From positions 1 through 21,874 of the forward strand of contig JAAMXY010001573.1 in the NCBI GenBank assembly GCA_019677205.1: a DNA stretch of 21,874 bases, in the 5' to 3' direction. The notes below the pieces were generated by a model. The model was given only the letters and a program-made list of their open reading frames with translations, ran no database searches and had not been told where the DNA came from. Both the position numbers and the translations under genes were made by a program. Below are positions 8,510 to 17,345 of the stretch, piece by piece. Source of the stretch: Pinguiococcus pyrenoidosus. Its lineage: Eukaryota > Sar > Pinguiophyceae > Pinguiochrysidales > Pinguiochrysidaceae. Numbering within the stretch: position 1 is the first letter of the stretch; each line of letters opens with the position of its first letter.

Positions 8510-9925
8510 CGACTTCCAGGAGTCTCCAGACGCTTCTGGTGGTGTGTCTGGTGCAATGGAGCCAACCCTTCATGCGCAGTGTGGCTTCGGAAGTCAGTGG
8601 GGATCCAAGACGCCGGCTGAGCCACGACAGACCTCTGTCTCCCTTCTTCTCGCAGGCCGCGGGCTCCTGGGAGACCGCCGCGCCATGTGACCGGTTGGAG
8701 ATGCATCTTTGGGATGAACTGCGCGGGCCGAAGTGCGTGTTGGTGCTGGCCAAGCGAGATCCGTCGCTGCTGCCGGAGGTGGAGGAGATCGTGACGTATC
8801 TGCAGGACACTTTTGACATGACCGTCGTGGTGGAGCGGATGGTCATGGAAGCGCTTCTCAAGAGTCCGCGGATCCGGAGCATGGTGGGCCCCGAGAAACT
8901 CCGGCCTCTGCTCGTCACGGACGACCCCACTGCCGACGAAAGCAAGCTCGTCGTGATCGACGGCCTCGAGGACTCCGAGCTGCAGGAGATCGTGGAGGAG
9001 GAGCAGGAGGACATCGACGCGGTGGTCACGCTGGGCGGGGACGGGCTGGTGATGCACGCGAGCACGCTCTTCGGCTCGGGCAAGCCGGTGCCTCCGCTGC
9101 TGTGTTTCAACATGGGCTCCATGGGCTTCTTGACGCCCTTCGAGTTCCACGAGTATCGGACCATTCTCGATGCTGCCTTTCGATCCCCGGGCGTCCCGAT
9201 CACGCCGCGGACGCGGCTGGACTGCAGCATCATGCGCAAAGGCGGAGTGATCGAGCATCGCCATGTTCTGAACGAGGTGGTTGTCGACCGGGGGGCCAGC
9301 CCGCACTTGAGCCAGCTGGAATGCTACGTGGACGGGGCGCACCTCACCACGGTCCAAGCTGATGGGCTCATCATCAGCACGCCAACGGGCTCCACGGCAT
9401 ACTCCATGTCCGCGGGCGGGAGCATGGTCCATCCAAGCGTTCCTGCGATCCTGCTTACACCGATCTGCCCGCATTCCTTGTCCTTCCGGTAAGTTCGGTC
9501 CTCGCTTGCTCCGTTTCCGCCAGGATCTTATCTTCCCCAATGCCAGGCCACTCATGCTGCCAGCGACGAGCGAGGTGCGCTGCGAAGTTCCGGAAGACAA
9601 TCGATCCTCAGCGTGGGTCTCCTTCGACGGCAAGTCCCGCAAGGCCATGCAGCGGGGCGATGCGCTCGTGGTCAGCACGTCCTCCGTCATCCTGCCGACC
9701 GTGTCGCGAAGCAGTACGACCGTCGACTGGTTCTCTTCGTTGCAGAGATCCTTCTCGTTCAACTCGCGGGTGCGGCAGAAGCCGTTCTTCAACGGAGGAG
9801 ACCCAGGCACTGGGGAGAGGGAAGCGATGGCGCCAGAGGAACCACGGAAATCCTTGGAAGCCGCGGAGCCCATGGAACCGGTGGAAGCGATGGATGCGCA
9901 GATGAAGACGAACAGCGAGGTGTAG
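8506..9925 (+). CDS. NAD kinase (ATP-NAD kinase family)
   Basis: Exons 8506-9488 and 9547-9925 give 453 aa; the intron 9489-9546 is 58 bp, GTAAGT...CAG. It phosphorylates NAD to NADP. Motifs in order: LGGDG (residues 176-180), [10 protein letters not shown] (201-210), LNE (255-257), [14 protein letters not shown] (286-299) with SAGG (302-305), then after the splice SFDG (352-355) and DWFSSLQRS, matching the conserved NAD kinase tail. Without splicing the frame stops at 9490, before these C-terminal blocks, so the intron is well supported. A closer acceptor at 9533 would shift frame. The N-terminus ([18 protein letters not shown]) is hydrophobic with an early Arg, suggesting a signal or organelle-targeting peptide; location is inference. 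The last 75 residues are Glu/Pro/Met-rich. The gene ends 66 bp from the convergent PITH gene. Confidence 0.93.
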
Positions 9926-9950
9926 AAAGCTAGGGCTCCACTTTTTGTGC

Positions 9951-9970
9951 AGAGAGAGCGCGCGCGCGCG
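9951..9970. repeat. (AG)4(CG)6 tract in the NAD kinase/PITH gap
   Basis: AGAGAGAG followed by six CG dinucleotides fills much of the 66-bp spacer between two convergent stop codons. The CG part is a second potential Z-DNA former flanking NAD kinase. Confidence 0.8.
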
Positions 9971-9991
9971 AAATCCGAAGCTCCTTGCATT

Positions 9992-10602
9992 CTATGACTC
10001 CTCCTTCCTGCCAAAGTTCCTGTGCGAAGATACGGGGGAAGCCGGCCGTTAGTAAGAGCAGACACGCTGCGGTGTTTCCCACCAGAGGTAGATACGCAAA
10101 CGTACTCGTCAATCTGCTTCGTCGCATGGATGGGTACTCCGAGGAATCTAATAGAACTAATCTTGGTCGTGTCCGCGCCGAAGTTCGCCTTGACCCACAA
10201 GCTAACGCTCGTAACGCTCTGGAACTTGACGAAGTTGAGCGCCGTGATGCTGTCCGGCTCCAGGTCCTCCGGGCTGAGCTCGAGGCTCTGCGCCGGCTCG
10301 AGGTCTTCAGCATCTTCGAAGCCTAGGGCCACCTTGTTCACAAACACGTCAACTTCTTTCGGCGCCGCTTCCGCCTCTTCCCCTGGCCCGCAGATGTTGA
10401 GCGAGTGCAGCTTCACTGGCTCCATGAACGAGAATGTGAGCAGCAGCTCCTCATCTGCATCGCTCTCCAGCACCAGGCGGTCGTCGCCCATCTTGATGTT
10501 GGCCATGGGCCGCTGTTGGTTCTCGTTCAGGCAGTAGGAGTCCGCCCACGCGATCAACTCGGTGACATCCTGGATCTCGGACGCCTTGGCCTCGGCCGCC
10601 AT
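9992..10602 (-). CDS. PITH-domain protein
   Basis: Exons 10602-10106 and 10019-9992 (minus) give 174 aa; the intron 10105-10020 is 86 bp, GTACGT...CACAG. ATG at 10602. The domain matches PITH (proteasome-interacting thioredoxin, the C-terminal domain of TXNL1 and all of PITHD1): LNE (25-27), LESDADEELLLTFSF (45-59), PVKLHSL (62-68), FVKFQSV (124-130) and GVPIHAT (155-161). Splicing changes the end to a short tail NFGRKEES, comparable with the basic end of TXNL1-type PITH domains. Unspliced, the frame would run on for over 500 codons antisense to NAD kinase, which is implausible. No thioredoxin domain precedes it, so it is a stand-alone PITH protein, likely cytosolic; TXNL1 binds the 26S proteasome, but this is not shown here. 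It shares a 241-bp divergent promoter with the RUS gene. Confidence 0.9.
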
Positions 10603-10843
10603 TCCGCAACGGGCGTCTGTACCGTGTACGCGGAACGCAGCGACAAATCTGAAATCCGGGAAGCGCGAAGTGGCGCAGCAGAGCGCGAACGAGGGGCTCC
10701 GCTGGTGTTTGCCTGCCGTTCAAACGAAGCTCTTCGATCTTGCGACGGTTTCGTTTCGGTTTCGTTTCCCGCGCTTTTCCTTCCAAAATCCCTCGTGTGA
10801 TGTTCAAGAGGGCCTCCGACTCGAGTGACGCGCGCGAAGGCAG
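10603..10843. promoter_or_regulatory. Divergent promoter between PITH and RUS genes, with E2F-like site
   Basis: The 241-bp region separates the ATGs of two divergent genes. It holds an exact tandem 11-bp repeat GGTTTCGTTTC (10747-10757 and 10758-10768) running into TTTCCCGCGC (10765-10774), which fits the E2F/DP consensus TTTSSCGC. An out-of-frame ATG at 10800 could act as an upstream start for the RUS transcript. Function is inferred only. Confidence 0.4.
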
Positions 10844-12600
10844 ATGGAGAGGAGAAACACGCGCGTCCAGCGCTCTCAGGGGCACTTTGTTCTGCTGCTG
10901 TGCCTGTGCGTTGTGTGCGTGGCAGGTGAGCCATTCGAAGCGCATGTGGCGTCCGGCCGAGGCGGGAACTGAGGACCTGATGGAAGATGCGCCGTGCTTG
11001 CAGATACCTTGGCAACCGGGTCGCGCGCCTCTCCGGCAGTGAATCCCGTGTCGGTGCTCCAGGAGCTCGGCATCCAAGAGAGCAGCATCACTGCGCCGCC
11101 GAGAAGGCAGAATGCGCAGACGCGCGGCAGTTTCCCCGCAGTTGGCGGCTTGCGGCGGGCGCTGCTGCCCTCGGGCTTTCCCGACAGTGTCCCGCCGGAG
11201 TACTTTCAGTTCCGGTGCTGGATGGTCGCGCAGGATCTCAGCACCTTCTTCCGAGGGATCTTGACGCTGCAGAAAGTGCTGGAGGGCTTCGGGGTGGGGC
11301 GCGCGGATGTGGCGTCCGCCGCGCAAGCGCTCCGTTGGCTGGCCAGGGACGGCGTGGGGCACTTTGGCCTCTTGCTTTTTACCTCGCTGTGCAGCCAGGA
11401 TTTCGGCGCCAACGTCAAGCGCTGGCGCCTCTTTGCGGATCTCACCTGCGACGTCTCTATCCTTCTCGAGATGGTCGCCTCCTTGACCCCAGGCTTGTTT
11501 CTTCCGGTACGACTTCCATGGTGCTGCGCAGACGCACAGAATCTAACAAGGGGTGTCTGCGTCTGAATCTGCGTCAACATCCGCGTCTACCTCCGCGTCT
11601 ACCTCTCCGTGTGCAACAGCTGGTGTGCCTGGCGTCGCTTGGCAAGGCAATCTGCGGAGTGGCCGCCGGTGCTGCGAACGGCGCGACGGATCTGCATTTC
11701 GCCAAGAACGGCGCAGCCAACGGCGCAGTCACGGGCGCGAAGACCGACCTTTCTGAGATAATGGCAAAGAATGGCGCGCAAGAGACGGCAGTCAAGCTCG
11801 TAGGCCTCAGCTTAAGCTACTGGTTCTCCAAGTTTGCGAATCAAAGCTCGAGGTCCATCTGGGTCACGTTCTTCAGCTTGACCGCGTTCCACGTCTACGC
11901 GAACTATCGGGCCTTGCGCTGCCTCCAGCTGCGGACCTTGAACAAGTCCCGCCTCGCAGTCATCGTACCGCACTTCCTCGCGGCTCAAACGGATGCCGTC
12001 TTCTCCCCTGACGCCGACGCCCTTGGCGGGCTTCCGCAGAAGCATCTGCTGAGACCGCGCGAGGCGGCACAGATGGAATCCATCCTAGGTATCCCAGGCA
12101 AAGCCGTGAAGGGAAAAGGCCACCGTGCCCGCCTCCGGCGAATCTCCGTGGGGTCGTCCCTGTCGCGATGCCTCGACGTGGAGGAGAGGGATCCACGGCG
12201 AGAGGGCATCACGAGGGCGGCACTGGCCAAAGCCGTCGAGGAAAGGCGACGATATGCTCTTGTCCCGTCCGGTCGCCACCTGAGAAGCGTTAGCCTCCTG
12301 CTCTCTGTGCAAGCGACGGAGGAGGACAAGCTTCGCGCGATTCTTCAGGCACACGTATTCACGCGGTGCATGGACCGTCTGCCGCAGAGCGGCAACAGCA
12401 GTTCCGGCAGCAGCGGCAGCAGCAGTTCCGGCAGCAGCACCAGCAGCAGGACAGCAGTCCAGCCGCATGCGCTTGACGTGCTCGAGAGGTCCTACGCGGT
12501 GGCGCAGAGACTTTGGCCAGCTTTCCGCGAGAGCCTCGTCGAAGCTGGCTGGGAGATCGATAGCGTGCTGGTCGAAGACGCTGGGTGGCGGTGGTCGTAG
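10844..12600 (+). CDS. RUS family membrane protein (root UVB sensitive / DUF647)
   Basis: Exons 10844-10925, 11004-11506 and 11620-12600 give 521 aa; introns are 78 bp (GTGAGC...GCAG) and 113 bp (GTACGA...AACAG, with a CTAAC branch-like site). The frame of exon 2 has no ATG before the domain core; splicing to the upstream ATG 10844 supplies a signal-peptide-like start with Arg residues and a core of FVLLLCLCVVCVA. Family hallmarks are ALLPSGFPDSVPPEYFQF, RWLARDGVGHFG, KRWRLFADL, then across the second splice LVCLASLGKAICGVAAG, and NGAQETAVKLVG. RUS proteins of plants act in root light sensing and auxin/vitamin B6-linked development; the biochemical role is unsettled. A small Asn/Gly/Ala-rich duplication (AKNGAANGAVTGAK) interrupts the usual GATRAAL-like block. 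A Ser/Gly linker (DNA repeat 12394-12453) precedes the C-terminal AWRES-like domain. Convergent with the next gene, 65 bp apart. Confidence 0.88.
12394..12453 (+). repeat. Ser/Gly codon repeat (AGC/GGC trinucleotide-rich) inside the RUS gene
   Basis: AGCAGTTCCGGC-type units recur and encode a Ser/Gly linker of about 20 residues between the RUS core and the C-terminal part. Such triplet-rich tracts are prone to length variation. Confidence 0.8.
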
Positions 12601-12665
12601 AAAGCCCTGAATGGTGCCACCTGCGAGGGCGACGGCCTCCTGCCGCTCCCCCTGACGACTAGTAA

Positions 12666-15600
12666 TTACGATGCTGTCTTCCTGGGCGGACCGCGGTACG
12701 TCAGGACGGGCCAGAGATATCCAAAGCGCGTGTCAAGTTCAGTTTGGATCTCGGATGGACTGTAGCCCGCTCTAGGAGGCAGCCACCAGTGAGATGTTGC
12801 AGCACTCAGAGAAGCACGTTGTATTCCTGCGCACCTGAGCCATCCCCGAATTGCACGGAACAGGTCGTCATAGATCACCGCACTACAGATGCTCTCAATG
12901 TGATACCCAGACGCGTCCTCTATGCCAGCAACGATGTCCGTGCCCTCGATACCATCTTTGCAGATCCGCGACGTCAGTCGGTGCCGCCCGGGAATGGCGG
13001 GCTGCGTAGGGCACGTACCAAAGATAACGCACGTGGTCTTCAGTGACTTTGTCTTCCTGGCGGCGAGATTCTGCAACGTGGTGGTCGTTGTCGCCGTCGA
13101 GTTGTAGTACACGATTCGTGGGAAGGGCTCCAGCTGCTTGTCCTTCTCCTGCGTCATTCTCGCGATGTCCAGCTCCTCGGAAGGGGATATCACATCCACG
13201 TCCGCAATCTTGAGCACGAAATCCTGCCCAGAGATGATGATCAGTCCCCGGCGATCACGCCGTCCAACTCGATAGCTACCACATACCTTGATGGTCAGGA
13301 AGTTGTCGTCGAGGGCCGTCTCGAACACCACCTTTGGCTTGTGATCCTCTCCAAACTGCATCCAGGGATCTTCTTCCCGCGCCTCTCTCAGTCGCTTTAG
13401 CTGCGGAGCGGTGATCCTCTTGCACCAATGCACAAGAGCATCGAGGATGGGCATGGTCGAGTCCAAGACGATGTCAACATCCCCCCGATCCACAAGTCGC
13501 TCTCTCACGGTCTGCGTGTCTTCACCGCCAACGCGCAGATACTGGGACGAGTCCGTCAGTAGAACTCGCGCAGTTCGCATGGGTACGCTCGTCACGGTTC
13601 GCTCGAGCCAGGACTGTCGCGCCTGAACGTCCTTGAGTATCTGCTTCTTTGCGTGGTACTCAAAGGAGCGGAAGCCCTGCACCGCTTCGTCAATGTCGAG
13701 ATCCACCTCGCTCTGCTTTGTGAACTTCGTCGTCAGATCGTCACCCGCTTCGTCAAGGGGGACCGTTGCGTCAGCTTCGACGAGGAGGATTCGCCTTCCC
13801 GTGGAAGTCCGCAAGAGCCACTCCTCGGTGACCCCCATTCCGATCCAGCTATCGCGCGATGCATACCGGTGCGCTTTGATGTGCCACCAGCAAGGGATCT
13901 GGCCCGATTTGCTTCTGCTCCGCATCGCCTCGGCAACGTGCCCCCTGTTCTCAAAGACTGGCAACACGTGCTCTCCGTAACGCCTAAGCGCGAGCATGGT
14001 GGTCTCGCTGTGCTGACCACACAGGCGGAGGACCGTTTCCCTTCCATTCAGCGTTGGCAAGATCTTCTCCTTGCCCGACAGAGTGCTCTCCCGCCATGAT
14101 TCCTCCGCCTGCAGCTGATTCGAGAACGCTCGGAGCAGCTGTGTCACAACCACCACGGTCGCAAGAATCCCGCGCAGGGATGCGAGGCAGGCCAGTTCGG
14201 CGCGCTGAAGAGCGCTGGACACCACCTCGGCAACCGAAGCGTGGGTGGGGCCTGTCTCCGGCGACTGGGACCCCGACGAAGCCAGGGCAGCATCCGAAGG
14301 AGGGTCTTCCCCACGGGACGTACCACCTCCAAAGAGCCAACTCCAGCGGGACGAAGAACCCGCAGTCTTTTCGCTTGTCGATGAAGACGCCGATGGGCCG
14401 TTCGGATCCGCCGGGGAAGCAGCGTCCACAGTATCCACAATCAGTTTCGGGGCGGCCGAGTCATCCGCTGCGTGAACGGAATCGTGAAGAAGCGAAAAGT
14501 CGTACAAGGTTGTGTCCGGAGCGCCAATATGAGGGTCCTAAGGAAAGGACGAACGTTCACGAACCACCAGAGATTGACAAGGAAGGCAAATGCATACACC
14601 AGCACTCACCAACGCCTGAAGCACTACCGTGGGGTCTACGCTGTTCCACGTGAAGCTGGGCAGCAAGTTCATGAGCGCATACATGAGGGAAAAGCGAAGA
14701 CCATCCCAAGCTTCGACGTGCTTCGCCAACCATAGCCGCCCTTGAGAAAGGCTGTATGTTGAGCACAAGCACCAAAGAGAGATCCCTCGAGCGCGGCCGT
14801 TTGCTCCTACCTTCCAGTCCTCCAATGACAAAGATCGCGCTGAGCCCAATCGACGCCCCGTATATGGACGACATGAGCTTCGGCTGTGCAATTGACGCGA
14901 TCCTACTCCTTACGAGGGCCCGGCGGCGAAGCTTTCTGAGGAGAGTTGTGGAAGGTTTTATGGGCATCTGAGCCTCTTTATCTGCTGCACAAAGACACTG
15001 GACGCATCCTCTCCATGCGTACCGCATCACTTTGTCCACATATTTCTGCTGCGGAGCCGCGAACTCGTCTTGCGGCTTCTTTGACAGGGTCGGGAGCCGA
15101 CTCTTCGACTTCGGCAGCTCTTGCCTATGGGTCAAGGTCACTTCGGCGGCGTGCAGGAAAAGGAGAGTGCTTCTGTCGCTACCTCGCAGAGAGGATCATT
15201 GCCTGCAGCGAGACATCGCGTGTCTTTCGCAGTCTTGCAAGAGCTCGTACAAGGTCTCCCCGAGGCATGACGAGGCGGAGTTCTAGAGGTGGGAGGCCTT
15301 CGGCTTTCTTCGCATACGTCAACCCGGATTGCCAGTATCTCTCGAAATACAGAGAGACCGCCAGAGCAGCGCAAGACTACGCCTTCACAGAACGCGCGGC
15401 GCAGAACGAGACTCTGTTCCGCAACTGGCGGGTCTTCTTGGTAAAATCAGCATGACCGTTTTGGATTCTGTCTATAAAATGATTATATTCTATAAATATA
15501 TATTTATCCTTAAGGATAAAGTCATATTTTTCTTACCAGTTAGGAACACATACACGGAACGCATCTTCGTGATCTGCGCAGATGTCGTAGCAAGTCAAGG

Positions 15601-15926
15601 CAGACAACGCGACGTTCTTTGTGTTGCTCACCAGGATCTCTCTCTCACTCACATTGCACCGCAGGAGCCACGGCTGCCACCGACCAAGTATAGTCCTAGC
15701 TAGTTTCTCCACAGATTTGCTCTCGTGCGTCTTCTTCCTTCTGCCTCCTGCACCGGGCCAAATGCATACCCAGCCAGCCAGCCAGGCAGGGCGAAGCAAC
15801 GCAAGCAGCAGTCAATCGGCCCGTGTTGATTGCTTGGCTTGCTCTCCCGCGCGAGTCGCTCGAGCAGCAAGCAAAGCATGAATGCGAACAGCAGAACTGA
15901 CCGAAGATCTTACGCACGGCTTCCAT
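12666..15926 (-). CDS. Intron-rich putative membrane protein of unknown function
   Basis: I do not recognise the family. My model has 11 exons and 837 aa: 15926-15914, 15747-15653, 15573-15537, 15471-15389, 15340-15183, 15124-14811, 14740-14610, 14537-13287, 13223-13019, 12955-12835, 12771-12666. All junctions are GT-AG and phase-compatible. Exons 5-8 are well supported: the frame of exon 8 has no ATG start and continues through GTGAGT, GTAGGA and GTAGCG donors into protein-like sequence. The last three introns are each 63 bp and frame-neutral, so the unspliced frame also stays open. Exons 1-4 are less certain, and the 48-bp intron 15388-15341 is needed to remove a TAG; an alternative start is ATG 15268. 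Hydrophobic segments lie at about residues 212-233 (SSIYGASIGLSAIFVIGG), 250-265 and 392-415 (ILATVVVVTQLL). A soluble stretch (PCWWHIKAHRYASRDSW ... GRRILLVEADAT, about 490-535) faintly resembles a GIDE domain; I do not rely on it. Confidence 0.6.
15771..15790. repeat. Short CAGC/CAGG tetranucleotide repeat
   Basis: CAGC three times then CAGG twice. In the gene model above it falls in the first intron, near its 3' end on the minus strand. Confidence 0.8.
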
Positions 15927-17345
15927 TGCACAAGCCCCAATGGACGTCTCTTTGGGAAAACTCAGCAGTCAAGGCGCGCAACAGTGCCGCCAGCAAACAG
16001 ACCGTGCGTATCCACGACCTCCCGCCGAAGCACTCCGTTCAGCTGTCTTCCTCCTGGCCACCGGCCCCTTCGCACTTTCCGGCTCAGATCAACTCCAAAT
16101 AAGACTGGACAGGTCCGGATCCCAGCACGCCCTCGCTCTCACAAGAACAGTCATAGCAATGAAGCTAAGCAACGCAAGAAGCGTACATCAACAACAAAAA
16201 CGACCTGTAAATGCCGCTTTATCAATTCGACAAGAGAAAAGAGGATGGACGCCTACAGCACGTCGACAGCGAAGCGAAGTCAATATAAAGACAGGAGATC
16301 ATCCGGCCAAATTCGAGCCTTCCTCTTTCAATGCGATGCTAAATGCCTGTCGGGGATGTTGTTTGCTACAATAGTAGTACAGATGAATTCCAATGTTGCT
16401 TTGCTCTCCGTTCTTACGTTTTCAAACTACGCCATGTTCTTGTGCATGGCAATGATATATCATTGCCTACCAGCTTCTTGGACAAATTCCATAATCCGTA
16501 AAGCACAGTTGTCGTCTCATGTAGCAAAGACCATCTCGCAACCATCACATAAAAATGGACTCTTCTTCTCGCAGAAATGTGCCAGAAACCTTAATTTTTA
16601 CTAAAAGCATGTACTTTGCAAGCTAGTAACCACTTACACAGTCGGTCACCACAGAAAAGCATCTTGTGAAACAATGTATCAAAAATCAACAAAAATGCCA
16701 ACCACAGCTGCACACTCTTCCATGCTCTTTGCTATGAAGATGAAGTTTGCGAAAGACAAAGTTTTGGCTCCAAAAGACCCCCTTGAAATGCAACTTCTTT
16801 TAAAGGTCCTTCTTAGAAATGCTGCTGCTATACTTTATTAAAGTGGTTCTAACCTTGAGAATTCATTCTCCAACGCTTTAAGCCGTCCTTTGCGCCATAC
16901 TTTTGCGATGAATGATGCATCATGATTGTCATCTTGGTCGCATCACATGCAAACCTGGGGATTACTTAAGCATACAGGCTATGCCCACTTAGGCCTAAAA
17001 ATTCCTTGGGGAGGCTCAAAGATCTTGTCCAAGAAATTTTGAACTTTGTCTAGCCAGAATGCCGGTGTTCTATATTTTTCTCGGTAGTCTCTTTACCATT
17101 ATATCACACACCGGATGATTACAGGCGTGGACCGCCGACTTCTTAAATTGTTTTTGCTCGTTTGATAATTACGTTTCGAATTCTTTCTATCATTCCGTAG
17201 AACTCTAAAGCCGATTCTCGCAATCCGCGACGCCCCAGTAGGACTTCCAAAATCGAGTGACGAATTGCAATTTCAGCAAATGTGCTACCGCAAGAACTGA
17301 GAATGGTTGCGTCATACTTGTTCTAGCTCTTCTCCATCCGAATCG
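15927..17345. other. AT-richer intergenic region without recognised gene
   Basis: About 1.4 kb with lower GC than its surroundings, especially after 16140. An open plus frame (15882-16604) is Ser/Thr/Arg-rich with no domain and overlaps the upstream end of the minus-strand gene, so I do not call it. Beyond 16600 all frames are broken by frequent stops. A 12-bp palindrome ATGATGCATCAT lies at 16912-16923 and a 10-bp TTAGGCCTAA at 16989-16998. No tRNA or long repeat was seen. The region may be decayed transposon flank. Confidence 0.5.

Noticed and set aside
9489-9533. Alternative NAD kinase acceptor at 9533
   Set aside because: It would shift frame and lose the conserved SFDG and DWFSSL blocks; acceptor 9546 keeps them.
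8434-9991. Continuation of the PITH frame antisense to NAD kinase
   Set aside because: Explained by reading through an intron; no domain in the extension and a good splice gives a natural end.
10994-11566. RUS frame starting at GTG 10994 and ending in the intron at 11566
   Set aside because: Non-ATG start and loss of the conserved C-terminal half; splicing at both ends restores a full family member.
15882-16604. 240-codon plus-strand frame in the AT-richer gap
   Set aside because: Ser/Thr/Arg-rich, no domain, overlaps the first exon and intron of the minus-strand gene.
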